A stretch of 64,000 bases of DNA from Lysobacterales bacterium (GTDB taxonomy: Bacteria; Pseudomonadota; Gammaproteobacteria; Xanthomonadales; Xanthomonadaceae): contig JADCRD010000001.1 of assembly GCA_014946745.1 (NCBI GenBank), positions 1,672,427 through 1,736,426 of the forward strand, written 5' to 3'. Position 1 is the first letter of the stretch. The number at the start of each line of letters is the position of its first letter. The notes below the pieces were generated by a model that did no database searches, was not told the DNA's origin, and saw nothing but the letters and a program-made list of their open reading frames with translations. Position numbers and translations under genes: made by a program. Positions 24,668 through 33,965 of this stretch are shown here, piece after piece.

Positions 24668-27600
24668 TCAGGGGCTGTAGGAGTCCTCCACCGCTGGAAC
24701 AACCGGCCGCGCTTCGAACCCATCGCGGAACATCCGGCGGGCGTCCGGCCCGTCCATCGCCGCGTTGTTGGTCAGCTGGGGATCGTTGATGCCGACCGGC
24801 GGAGTGATCGTGGCGATGTTGCTGATCGACGTCGAGCCGCCGACGACCGCCGGGGTGGCATTGAAGCGGATCCGCACCGACGTCTGCGCTGGCAGATCGA
24901 CGCGGATGTCCAAGGCGCCGCTGCCCGAAGGCGGGCACCAGGCCGCAGCGTCGGCCTCACACTGCCACTGCGCACTGACGAAATCCGGCGCCAGGGCGTC
25001 TTCCACCCTCGCTCCGAGCACCGCGCTCGGGCCGTCGTTACGCACGGTAATCAGGTAGGGCACCGGCTCGGCATCGTTGATGTAGTCGCTGTTGTTGGTC
25101 TTGCTGATGACGAGGTCGGCACTGGTGCCCGGCTGCCCGGGGATCACGCTGCCCTCAGCCGAGAACGCCCCCAGCCCCATCGCGTTGCGTGCGCGCACCC
25201 GGCAGCGGTAGGTCTGCTGCGGAGTCAGCCCGAGCAGGTCGATCGGCGAACCCGCACCCACCGCGGTGATCGGACCGGGCAGGCAGGAAAGCTCGTAGTC
25301 GAGCAGTGCGCTGCCGCCGTTGTTGCCGGGCGCACTGAAGACCACCCGCACGCCATTGGCCAAGGCGATCAGCGAGCCGAGCAGCGGAGCCGCCGGCACG
25401 GTTGCGGGCGTGGTGCTCAGCGCATTCGATGCGGGGCTGCTGCCGATCGCATTGCGCGCAGTCACGCTGCAACTGACCTGCACGCCGTTGCTCAGACCAC
25501 TGACCAGCAGCGGGGACGCCGCACCGGTCGTCGACTGCGTGCCGCAGGTGGCGGTGTAGTCGAGGATCGGGCTGCCGCCGTTGTTGCTGGGCGCGGTGAA
25601 GTCCAGGCTGGCGCTGCCATCACCGCGCACCGCGCTGATGAGGGTGGGCGCCTGCGGTGCACCGACCGGCGTCACCGACAGCGCATTCGAGGCCGCACTG
25701 CTGCCGACCTCGTTGCGCGCGACCACGCTGCAGTTCGCCTGCACGCCATTGGCGAGCCCAACGACGATCAGCGGCGAGGCTGCGCCGGTAGTCGACTGCG
25801 CACCGCAGGTAGCGGTGTAGTCGAGCACCGCGCTGCCGCCGGTGTCGCTCGGCGCGTTGAACGTGAGCATGGCGCTGCCGTTGCCGGGCTGCGCGCTGAT
25901 CAGGGTGGGTGGCTGCGGTGCGGCGACCGGCGTCACGCGCAGCGTGTTCGAGGCTTCACTGCTGCCGACCGCGTTGCGAGCGAGCACGCTGCAGCTGACC
26001 TGCACGCCGTTGCTGAGCCCGCCGACCAGCAGCGGGGACGCAGCACCGGTCGTCGACTGGGAGCCGCAGGTGGCCGTGTAGTCAAGGATCGCGCTGCCGC
26101 CGGTGTCGCTCGGCGCGGTGAACGTCAGCGTGGCGCTGCCGTCGCCGGGCTGGGCGCTGATCAGCGCGGGTGGCTGCGGCTCGCCCAGCGGTGTCACCGA
26201 AAGACGGTTCGAAGCCGCACTTGCGCCCGCGACATTGCGTGCGCTGACGCTGCAGTCAATCGCCATACCAACACTCAACCCGCTGACCAACAGCGGCGAA
26301 GCCAGGCCAGTGACACTCTGCGCGCCGCAGGTAGCGGTGTAGTCGATCACCGCGCTGCCGCCGTCGTTGACCGGCGCGCTGAACACAAGACTGGCGCTGC
26401 GGTTGCCCGCCTGCACGGCAGCGAGCACAGGTGCGTCCGGCGCGCGGCGCGGTCGCACCGGCAGCACGTTCGAGGCATTGCCGGTGCCGGTCGCATTGCG
26501 TGCGGTCACGCTGCAGTCGACCTCTACACCGTTTGCCAGTCCGGGCACCTGCAATGGCGAGCCGGTGCCGGTGACGGTTCGCGCGCCGCAGCTCGCGGTG
26601 TAGTCGAGGATCGCGCTGGCTTCCGCGTTGGTCGGCGGGTCGAACACGAGGGTCGCGGCGCCGTCACCAGGCTGCGCCGAAGTGAGTACGGGCGCGCCGG
26701 GCAGTGCGCGCGGTGTCACTGCGATCCTGTTGGAGAACACACTGAAGCCGGCCGCGTTGAACGCGCGCACCGAGCAGTCCACGGTGGTGCCATTGATCAG
26801 CCCGGTCACGACCGCAGGCGATGCGTCAACAAACACCCCCTGCGTTCCGCAGGTCGCGCGATAGCGCAACACCGGACTGCCACCATCGTTGCTCGGTGCG
26901 GAGAAAAGCAGGGTCGCTGATGCATCGCCTGGCGTCGCCCCAGTGAGCGTCGGCGCCCCGGGCACTGTGCGCGGCGTCGCGAGGATCACATTCGATGCGG
27001 CGCTGCTGCCCAGCGCATTGCGTGCGCTGACGCTGCAGGACACTTCGGTGCCGTTAGCGAGGCCCGTCAGGGTGATCGGCGACGCCGCGGCCGTAACCGA
27101 GCTGGCGCCGCAAGTCGCGGTGTAGTCCAGCACGGGCACGCCACCGTTGTCGCCCGGCGCAGTGAACGTCAGCGTCACCACCCCATTGCCGGGCGCTGCA
27201 GCGCTCAATACCGGTGCGCCCGGGAGATCGGCCGCCACGTACGCAGCATTCGCAGTCGACGCCCGATTCGCGGCATCGCCGGTGTAGCTCGCCACCAGCG
27301 TCTTGTTGCCACGCGTCGTCGAGGTCAGTGCACAGCTGCCCACTGAAGGGGCGCCGGGCGTCAGCAGCGCCGAACAGCTGCTCGTTCCATCGGACACCTG
27401 CACTTCGCCACCGGGCGAGGGCGTGCCTTCACTGCTCACGGCGACCGTCACCGGATAGGCGACGCCCACCCGCGCCGGGTTTGGCGGCTGCGCGGTGATA
27501 CTGATGGCGGTGTTCGCGATCGGCGTGGCCGACACCGGATCGGAGGGCGGGCCCATGCCGAGATCGTTACGGGCGGTCAGCGTGCAGCTCGCGCTGACGC

Positions 27601-30600
27601 CGTTGGGCAGGGGCTGCACGACGATCGGCCCGCTCGTGGCGACCACGGAGACGCCACCACAGCGCGCGGTGTAATCGCGATGCGGTGTCCCCACACCGTT
27701 GAATCCGAAGAAGACCGTCAGTCGACCGTTGCCGGGCGTGATCTGGGTGATCGTGTGCTTGCCGGGAAGGACCTGGTCGGGCACCTCGACCGCGAACAGA
27801 CCGGAGGCCGATGTGCGGTTTGCCGAGTCGCCGCCGTAGAAGGCTCGAAGCGTGAAGGCACCGGTGCTGTTGGTGGTCAGGCTGCAGCTGGCAGTCGAAG
27901 GCGTACCGGGCGTCAGCGTCGCCACGCAGCTGCTCCGCGCGCCGATGACACTGACCTGTCCACTGGCCGGGGTCGAGCCAGAACTGCTGACCTCGATATT
28001 GACGGCATAGGCCACGCCTGGCCTCGGAACCGCGGGTGCCGTCGAGCGGATCACCGTGGTGCTGGCGGCCTGTGCAGAGGCATGTGAGTTCAGGTAGACA
28101 TTTGAGATCTGCAGGCTGTCGAGCCCGGTCAGGCTGCTCGAGTTCGTCTCGAACACCGCAAGACCGGCGTCCGACAGCGCCCGCGCGCCGGCTCGGCTGT
28201 CCGCATCGCCCGCCACACCGGCCGCGGATTCGGATCGGCGCGCTATCGCACCGGTGACGCGATCCTTGACGTAGAACTGGGCTAGCGCGGCGCTGGCGCC
28301 GGCAACCAGACCGTTCTGCGAACAGACGAAGCTGACGTAGCGCGCGCCTGCGGCGATCGAGGCTGAGCTGCACGCACCGCCCGTGCCCGCGGCGCCTGAA
28401 CTGCTGGTGTTGACGCGTTCGATCGCGCCGGTCTGCAGGTCCTTGACGAACACATCGCGCACGCCATTGGTGTCGCCGGGCACGAGATTGCTCGCGTCGG
28501 AAACGAAGGCGACATAGCGGCCGTCAGGGCTCAGGGCCGGCTGCTCGCTGTGGCCATTGCCCGGGGCGCCGCTGGCGTCGCTGCTGGCGAGGAATCGCAG
28601 GCCCGCTGGCGTCGGCGCGAACGCATACACGAACACGTCGCGCACCGCGCTGCCGCCGTCGAGCTGGAAGTTGGTCGCATCCGACGCGAACGCGATGCGC
28701 TGACCATCGTCCGAGATGCTGGCCTGCACGCTATCCCCATTCCCCAGACCGGCCGCGACGCGACTGAGGATGAGCGGGCTGCTGCTTTGTCCGTCGCGCA
28801 GGATCAGAACGATGTCAACGAAGCCGTTGCGGTCGCCCGTACTGCCCAGGTACTCGCTACGGTCAGCCGAAGTGAACACCACCCGGAGGCCGTCGCGGCT
28901 GACCGCGATCGGCCCCAGCGCGTCCACCGGCGACTGTGAGCCAAACGCGGTACTGATGCGTCGGACGCTGCCATCGCTGAGCCGCTTGGCAAACAGATCG
29001 ACCCTGCCATTGGTGTCGTTCGCGATCAGGTTGGTGGCGGACGACAGGAAGAACACCTCGCCGCTGGCCTCGGCATAGGCCGGGGCGAAGCTGTCGCCAT
29101 TGGCCTGAACGCCATCGGCCGCGATGCTGACCCGCTGCACGGCTCCGCTGGTGCTGTTGCGCAGGAAGACGTCGGAGCGGCCATTGGTATCGCCGGCGAT
29201 CAGCGCGCGGCTGTTCGAGGCGAATACAACAGTCTCACCGTCGCGGCTGATCGCCGCCGCGCTGCTGTCGCCGGTGTTTCGCACGCCCGCGTAGGCCGCA
29301 CTGGCACGCGCCGTCACCTGGGCGCTGCGGTCACGCACAAAGACGTCGGCGGCGGCATTCAGATCCGGCTCCACCAGCTGCGCATTGACGGACTGGAAGG
29401 AGACGAAGCGACCGTCCGCGCTGATCGCCGGGCGCATGCGCGGCTCCCAGGTCACGTCTTCGCCGCCGGCATCGCCGCCGGCGAGCGTGAGGTGCTGATT
29501 GGTGAGGGTCTGAGTCTGGCGGTCGCGCACGTACACGCCGGTGCCCACGCCAGGGCGCCCCTGCTGGAAGACGACGTAGCGACCGTCGCCACTGATCGCC
29601 GGCACCAGTGCGTTGGAGTAGGACGGGTGCGACACCAGCTCGATCGCGCCGCTCAACATGTCCTTGACGAAAATCCGATCGCCATTCCAACCCCCGTTCG
29701 CGGGCAGATTCGGCGAATTGCATTGGAAGGCGACGAAGCGACCATCGGCACTCAGCGACGGAGAGCCGGCGCAGGAGCTCGTGGCGGCTTCGCCGGAGGC
29801 GGTCGCGCTGACCAGACGCGAGCTGCGGGTCAGACGGTCCTTGATGAAGACCTTGTTCTGCAATGAGTTCGCGGTGAAGTTGGGCACCAGATTGCCGGCC
29901 GTGGACAGATAGGCGACGTGGCGGCCGTCCGCGCTGATCGCCGGCATGTGGCTGTTGTTGTCGCCCACAGCATCCGCACTGGTGCTGCTGACGAGATCGA
30001 GCGCGGCGGTCTGCATGTCCTTGACGTAGACGTCGATGAGTCCGTTGCTGTCGCCCGCAGCCAGCGGACGCGAGGAGGCGAACACCACATAGCGGCCGTC
30101 CGCGCTCAAGGCGGAGAGCATGGTCGTGAACGACAGTTCGGCCTGGGGCGGCAGGCTGCCGTTGGGCAGCGATGACGCGCGCGCCACCGAGCCGCTGTAG
30201 AGATCCTTCACGTAGACATGCCTGCCGCTGTCACTCCCCGGCATCAGCGTGCTGGCCTGCGAGAAGAACGACACGTAGCGCCCGTTCGCGCTGATCGACG
30301 GCAGCTGGCTGGCGCTGTTGCCCTGCGTGCCATCGGCGGCCACGCTGACCCGGCGCACCGCGCCGCTCAGCTGATCGCGAACGAAGACGTCCTCAACCCC
30401 ATTGGTGTCACCTGCAACCAGGTTGCTTGCGCTGGAGGAAAACACCACGAAGCGCCCGTCCGCACTGAGCGCCGTGCCGGACGCCACCGAAGCACCGTTG
30501 CTTTCGGGGAAGCTAGCGAGCGACTGCGACAGCTGGCGCGGATAGGCCGGCGCCGCGGGCAGCACCGTCTGCGTCACCGCGGCGGTGGTGCCACCCGCAT

Positions 30601-32767
30601 AGGCGCCGCCGCCGCTCCAGGTGGCCGTCAACGCACGCGTGCCGACGGTGCTGCCGCGCCACAGACACTCGCTGGCCGGCAGCACGATGGTGCATTCGTC
30701 AACGCCATCGCTGACCACGATCGTGCCCGTGGGCGCCGGCTGCGCCAGGAAGGGCCGCATGTCGAGCAGCACCACCACGCTCACCGCCTCGCCGACGCGG
30801 CTGGCAGCGGGCAGATGGCTGACGATGCGGAAGTCGCGAACGCTGTGGACATCCTGCGCACTGCTTGCGGCCCACACACTCTGCGCCGCGAAATCGGCGC
30901 TCAGTTCGCGTGTTCCCGCTCGCGCGCTGCGCAGCACACAGCTGGCCGTTTCACCGGGCGTACCCGCCAGGCTGGCTTGGCAGGTCGAGGTCAGCGGATC
31001 GCCTTCCGGGCCATCGCTAACCACGACCACGCCCTGCGGATGGCCGCCCTGGCTGGGGTTCTCGCGCACCTGCAGCTGCACGGTGTAGGGCTCGAAAGGC
31101 GCGGTGGCCGCAGGCGTGCGCGACAGCAGTTGGGTGACCGTGGTGCGGCCCGCATCCACCGCATGAGAGACAGTGGCGGTGGTCGCTGCGATCGCGTCTT
31201 GGCCGCTGTAGCAGAGCTGCATCGTGCGCGTGCCGGGGCTGCTGAAGCGGATCGTGCAACTGTTCGCCGGCAGGGTCGCGCTGCACTGGTGCGCGGGCGT
31301 GATCGGAGGCGAGGCGCAGTCGGCGGCTTCCTTCACGATCACCTGCCCCGTCTGCGCCAGCGGCAGGCCGCTGGTCTGCGCGACGAGACGCCAGGCGAAC
31401 ACGACCTCGCTGTTCACCACCGAGGGCGCGGGCGTGCGGGTGATGTCGGTGAACCCGACGATGTCGACCACATCGTGCGTCGTCGTCGCGCTGCTGCCGT
31501 CCCAACCGCCCCAGCCCAGGTAGTCGGCCGTCAGGGTGCGGCGCCCGAGCGCGCGCGGCACGATCTGGCAGCTGCCGCTGCCCGCATTCAGGGTGATCCT
31601 GCAGCTTGCGGTCAGCGCGTCGCCGCGCGGCCCGTCGCGCACTTCGACTTCGCCCCTGGGCGTGCCGCTCATGCCGTTGTATGCAGCCTTGGCGACGTTC
31701 ACCTGCACGCTGTACGGGCTGGTGCCGGCGCTCGAATCAGGCGCATCGACGATCTGCACTTCGGTGTTGGCGCCGGGTGTGAAGTACCAGTTCACCTCCG
31801 GGTTGAAGCGGATGCGGGTGGGGAAGATCAGACGCTGATGGCCATCAGCAATCGGCGTGGTGCCGATGAAGGTAGCGGCGAAGGATGTCTCAGGAACAAA
31901 GCGGACGACGATCCTGCACTCACCGCCCTGCGGATTGTTCATCCGGCCGACATAGCGGGCCTGGTGGAAATAGTCGTCGGCCGTACCGGCGGTCCCGTCG
32001 ATGCCCGCGCGCGCCAGCCGCAGGGTGGCGACGTCCTCGCTGTGCAGGTGCCGCTGCACCTGGCCCATTTCATAGCCCTGATGAGCCGCCGATTCGCTGT
32101 TGGCATAGCCGAGCGCGGCCATCACCGCCGCATTGCCGTTGGCGACGAAGTTGTGCCCCGCCGGCAGACCGGACAGCTCACGGGTCATCGTTGTTCTGTC
32201 GACCACCGCCGGCACCACGCCGGGATCGTTCTCCCCGCTGACATACCAGTTCAGGCTGCGATCATCGCCGCGCTGGTCATCGGCCGAACCGGGAATGCCA
32301 TCGGCGTCGCCGAGGTGATCGAGCAGATTGCTGGCGCCATCGGTGCTGCGCGTGGCGTCAAACACGCTGGTGCCTGCTCCGCTCGGGTCATTCGCATGCT
32401 GCGGATGGTGGAGCCCGTGGGCATGCATGAACTCATGCAGCAGCACCGTTTCGAAATCCGGCAGGGTGGGATCCGCGCTGCTGTCGGGCCAGAACGCGAA
32501 GCTGTGCTCAGCCAGGCCCTGGAAGCGGTTATAGGTGGCGATCACGTTGTGGATCGCCGGCTCGGCGGCGATCGCGAGCGCCGGATTTGCCGAGATATCG
32601 ACGCAGACCGTAACGTCGCTTTGTTGGCCACCCACGCCCGTGTAGTTCTGATGCAGGATGGTGTTCGGTGAATCCTCGGTGGCGGCGATAAAAGCACCCG
32701 CACCCGCAGGCTGCGGAAGCAGGCCGATCAGGCTGGCGACCAGCACGCTCAGACGCAGGCGGCTCAT
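24668..32767 (-). CDS. Giant secreted multidomain protein: metzincin-like motif, beta-propeller, Fn3-like repeats
   Basis: Protein of 2,699 residues starting MSRLRLSVLVASLIGLL with a Sec signal peptide (about 1-24). HEFMHAHGLHH (111-121) fits the HExxHxxGxxH zinc motif of metzincin proteases. Several Ig-like segments follow. From about 745 to 1560 there are many repeats of SADGRFVVFSSSASNL type (WD40-like PD40 beta-propeller). One Fn3-like and one Ig-like domain come next, then eight tandem Fn3-like repeats (about 1847-2545), each with a TATCG and a CSV cysteine. A DUF11-like domain (SADLVISKTN) precedes the end. The motif MFRDGFE lies 14 residues before the C-terminus. The ATGA overlap with the small exported protein upstream indicates co-expression. 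Proteolytic activity is inferred from the motif; adhesion or polymer binding is equally possible. Confidence 0.85.
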   Translation of the reverse strand: MSRLRLSVLVASLIGLLPQPAGAGAFIAATEDSPNTILHQNYTGVGGQQSDVTVCVDISANPALAIAAEPAIHNVIATYNRFQGLAEHSFAFWPDSSADPTLPDFETVLLHEFMHAHGLHHPQHANDPSGAGTSVFDATRSTDGASNLLDHLGDADGIPGSADDQRGDDRSLNWYVSGENDPGVVPAVVDRTTMTRELSGLPAGHNFVANGNAAVMAALGYANSESAAHQGYEMGQVQRHLHSEDVATLRLARAGIDGTAGTADDYFHQARYVGRMNNPQGGECRIVVRFVPETSFAATFIGTTPIADGHQRLIFPTRIRFNPEVNWYFTPGANTEVQIVDAPDSSAGTSPYSVQVNVAKAAYNGMSGTPRGEVEVRDGPRGDALTASCRITLNAGSGSCQIVPRALGRRTLTADYLGWGGWDGSSATTTHDVVDIVGFTDITRTPAPSVVNSEVVFAWRLVAQTSGLPLAQTGQVIVKEAADCASPPITPAHQCSATLPANSCTIRFSSPGTRTMQLCYSGQDAIAATTATVSHAVDAGRTTVTQLLSRTPAATAPFEPYTVQLQVRENPSQGGHPQGVVVVSDGPEGDPLTSTCQASLAGTPGETASCVLRSARAGTRELSADFAAQSVWAASSAQDVHSVRDFRIVSHLPAASRVGEAVSVVVLLDMRPFLAQPAPTGTIVVSDGVDECTIVLPASECLWRGSTVGTRALTATWSGGGAYAGGTTAAVTQTVLPAAPAYPRQLSQSLASFPESNGASVASGTALSADGRFVVFSSSASNLVAGDTNGVEDVFVRDQLSGAVRRVSVAADGTQGNSASQLPSISANGRYVSFFSQASTLMPGSDSGRHVYVKDLYSGSVARASSLPNGSLPPQAELSFTTMLSALSADGRYVVFASSRPLAAGDSNGLIDVYVKDMQTAALDLVSSTSADAVGDNNSHMPAISADGRHVAYLSTAGNLVPNFTANSLQNKVFIKDRLTRSSRLVSATASGEAATSSCAGSPSLSADGRFVAFQCNSPNLPANGGWNGDRIFVKDMLSGAIELVSHPSYSNALVPAISGDGRYVVFQQGRPGVGTGVYVRDRQTQTLTNQHLTLAGGDAGGEDVTWEPRMRPAISADGRFVSFQSVNAQLVEPDLNAAADVFVRDRSAQVTARASAAYAGVRNTGDSSAAAISRDGETVVFASNSRALIAGDTNGRSDVFLRNSTSGAVQRVSIAADGVQANGDSFAPAYAEASGEVFFLSSATNLIANDTNGRVDLFAKRLSDGSVRRISTAFGSQSPVDALGPIAVSRDGLRVVFTSADRSEYLGSTGDRNGFVDIVLILRDGQSSSPLILSRVAAGLGNGDSVQASISDDGQRIAFASDATNFQLDGGSAVRDVFVYAFAPTPAGLRFLASSDASGAPGNGHSEQPALSPDGRYVAFVSDASNLVPGDTNGVRDVFVKDLQTGAIERVNTSSSGAAGTGGACSSASIAAGARYVSFVCSQNGLVAGASAALAQFYVKDRVTGAIARRSESAAGVAGDADSRAGARALSDAGLAVFETNSSSLTGLDSLQISNVYLNSHASAQAASTTVIRSTAPAVPRPGVAYAVNIEVSSSGSTPASGQVSVIGARSSCVATLTPGTPSTASCSLTTNSTGAFTLRAFYGGDSANRTSASGLFAVEVPDQVLPGKHTITQITPGNGRLTVFFGFNGVGTPHRDYTARCGGVSVVATSGPIVVQPLPNGVSASCTLTARNDLGMGPPSDPVSATPIANTAISITAQPPNPARVGVAYPVTVAVSSEGTPSPGGEVQVSDGTSSCSALLTPGAPSVGSCALTSTTRGNKTLVASYTGDAANRASTANAAYVAADLPGAPVLSAAAPGNGVVTLTFTAPGDNGGVPVLDYTATCGASSVTAAASPITLTGLANGTEVSCSVSARNALGSSAASNVILATPRTVPGAPTLTGATPGDASATLLFSAPSNDGGSPVLRYRATCGTQGVFVDASPAVVTGLINGTTVDCSVRAFNAAGFSVFSNRIAVTPRALPGAPVLTSAQPGDGAATLVFDPPTNAEASAILDYTASCGARTVTGTGSPLQVPGLANGVEVDCSVTARNATGTGNASNVLPVRPRRAPDAPVLAAVQAGNRSASLVFSAPVNDGGSAVIDYTATCGAQSVTGLASPLLVSGLSVGMAIDCSVSARNVAGASAASNRLSVTPLGEPQPPALISAQPGDGSATLTFTAPSDTGGSAILDYTATCGSQSTTGAASPLLVGGLSNGVQVSCSVLARNAVGSSEASNTLRVTPVAAPQPPTLISAQPGNGSAMLTFNAPSDTGGSAVLDYTATCGAQSTTGAASPLIVVGLANGVQANCSVVARNEVGSSAASNALSVTPVGAPQAPTLISAVRGDGSASLDFTAPSNNGGSPILDYTATCGTQSTTGAASPLLVSGLSNGVQVSCSVTARNAIGSSPASNALSTTPATVPAAPLLGSLIALANGVRVVFSAPGNNGGSALLDYELSCLPGPITAVGAGSPIDLLGLTPQQTYRCRVRARNAMGLGAFSAEGSVIPGQPGTSADLVISKTNNSDYINDAEPVPYLITVRNDGPSAVLGARVEDALAPDFVSAQWQCEADAAAWCPPSGSGALDIRVDLPAQTSVRIRFNATPAVVGGSTSISNIATITPPVGINDPQLTNNAAMDGPDARRMFRDGFEARPVVPAVEDSYSP
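25130..27228 (-). repeat. Eight tandem repeats of about 261 bases encoding Fn3-like domains
   Basis: Inside the giant gene, eight direct repeats of 261-267 bases encode about 87 residues each, with the pattern PxxPxL..PGDGSATL.F.AP...GGS..LDYTATCG...CSV.ARN..GSS.ASN...VTP. The sixth to eighth units from the 3' end are the most divergent. Units around 25400-26170 are the most alike and share ST(T)GAASPL. This shows expansion by duplication within the gene. The regular spacing also creates a ladder of non-coding open frames on the opposite strand. Confidence 0.9.
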
Positions 32768-33384
32768 CGCACGCTCCCGCTGTCGACGCGCTTGCCGTCG
32801 CGCTGCAGCAGCGGCTGCAATGCTCGAACGGTACTCGCCAGCGCGTTGATGCCCGCCGATTTCGGCTGCCGCTCGGCCTGATCGAGGACGTCCGCCCACA
32901 CCAGCTCGCGCGACTTGCCGTCCTCGCGCCACTGCAGCGCGAACACATCGGCATCCAGCGCGTGGAACTCGATCTCCGGCTCACCCTGCTCGCGTTTGGC
33001 CTGCGCCTCAGCCGCCTTGGCCTCCTGCCGCAGGCTGTCGGCGCTGACGCCGCGCAGTGCGTCGAGCGCAATCTCGGCGCGCAGGGCTTCCCACTCGGCC
33101 GCATCCAGGCGGATCTCGTACTGCCCGGACTGGCGCAGATACCAGGGCCGCTGCACGGCCACGCAGCCGTCGTCGTGCACGCTAATGCGCAAGCGCTCGT
33201 GATCCGCCCCACGCAGGGCCGCCGAGACGATGCTGAGGCTCAGCGTCGGCCGCGCCGAGCCCTCGCAGGCCGTGGCGGCCGAGGCCAGCGCAGGGAACAG
33301 ACAGGCGCAGACGACGGCGAACGCCGACATCGCGAGTGCAGCGTGAGCGCGGCGCAGCAGCCGCCCCGGCAGCAGACAGACCAT
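32764..33384 (-). CDS. Small exported protein coupled to the giant secreted protein
   Basis: Protein of 206 residues with a signal peptide (MVCLLPGRLLRRAHAALAMS followed by a hydrophobic stretch ending ALASA). The mature part has no domain I recognise. It contains a charged helix (LRQEAKAAEAQAKREQGEPE) and two cysteines near the mature N- and middle regions. An AGGGG-type ribosome binding site precedes the ATG at 33384. Its stop overlaps the start of the 2,699-residue protein by four bases (ATGA), so the two are made together. By analogy with coupled protease genes it could be a chaperone, inhibitor or accessory factor, but the sequence does not decide this. Confidence 0.75.
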   Translation of the reverse strand: MVCLLPGRLLRRAHAALAMSAFAVVCACLFPALASAATACEGSARPTLSLSIVSAALRGADHERLRISVHDDGCVAVQRPWYLRQSGQYEIRLDAAEWEALRAEIALDALRGVSADSLRQEAKAAEAQAKREQGEPEIEFHALDADVFALQWREDGKSRELVWADVLDQAERQPKSAGINALASTVRALQPLLQRDGKRVDSGSVR

Positions 33385-33549
33385 GAAGAAACCCCTGATG
33401 GCCGAACCATGACGGCCTTTGGGGAGGCTTGTCGTATTTCGATGCGGCGAGGGATCACGGCGGATGCTGTGAGATCGCGCAGGCTGCTCAGCCCCCCGGA
33501 AGCGGGCTCGGGGACCCAGCTGCAGCGCGCCGGAGCCGCCAACGCCCGC

Positions 33550-33960
33550 TCAGCGCGAGCGACGGTCCGCTGGCGCGTGGCGCCGCGGTGGCCAACGCCA
33601 CCAGGCGGCGAGGACACCCGAACCGAACGCGGTATAGGCCAGAACGAAGACCCAGGCCGGCGCCTCGATGTACAGCAGCCGACTGAGCCAGTACTCGATG
33701 AAGCCGCCCGCATAGGTGACCTCGCCCGCCTGGTCGCGCAGCCACAGTTCAAGCGTGGTGAGGGGACACACCATGCCCAGCCAACTCTGGGCCACCACGA
33801 TGCCGATGGTCGCGAGGTGGGCGAGGCGGAACCACCACGCATTGGCAAAGCGCCAGCCGCGCAGATTGCCGAGCACGATCAGGACGAGCCCGAGCACCAC
33901 GAACAGCACGACGCACACGTGCAGAAACAGCACAGCGTCGGCGGCCACGGTCCAGAGCAT
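33550..33960 (-). CDS. DUF2784 family membrane protein
   Basis: Integral inner-membrane protein of 136 residues with about four hydrophobic segments: residues 7-30, a second near 45-62, a third around 82-93 and a fourth at about 100-120. The layout and the WLGMVCPLTTLE motif with the following LRDQAGEVTY are characteristic of DUF2784. The function of this family is unknown. Its start is five bases downstream of the hutF stop, so it is probably co-transcribed with hutF. It ends with a basic tail (RWPPRRHAPADRRSR). Confidence 0.85.
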   Translation of the reverse strand: MLWTVAADAVLFLHVCVVLFVVLGLVLIVLGNLRGWRFANAWWFRLAHLATIGIVVAQSWLGMVCPLTTLELWLRDQAGEVTYAGGFIEYWLSRLLYIEAPAWVFVLAYTAFGSGVLAAWWRWPPRRHAPADRRSR

Positions 33961-33965
33961 CGGGA

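Noticed and set aside
24467-26920. 817-codon plus-strand frame running from the kinase end into the giant gene
   Set aside because: It crosses the terminator hairpin and mirrors the Fn3 repeats; no domain is seen. A second 817-codon frame at 30218-32671 is likewise a shadow; the equal length is coincidence.
25320-27125. Ladder of 78-79-codon plus-strand frames spaced by 261-264 bases
   Set aside because: They are opposite-strand images of the Fn3-like repeats in the giant gene and have no start signals of their own.
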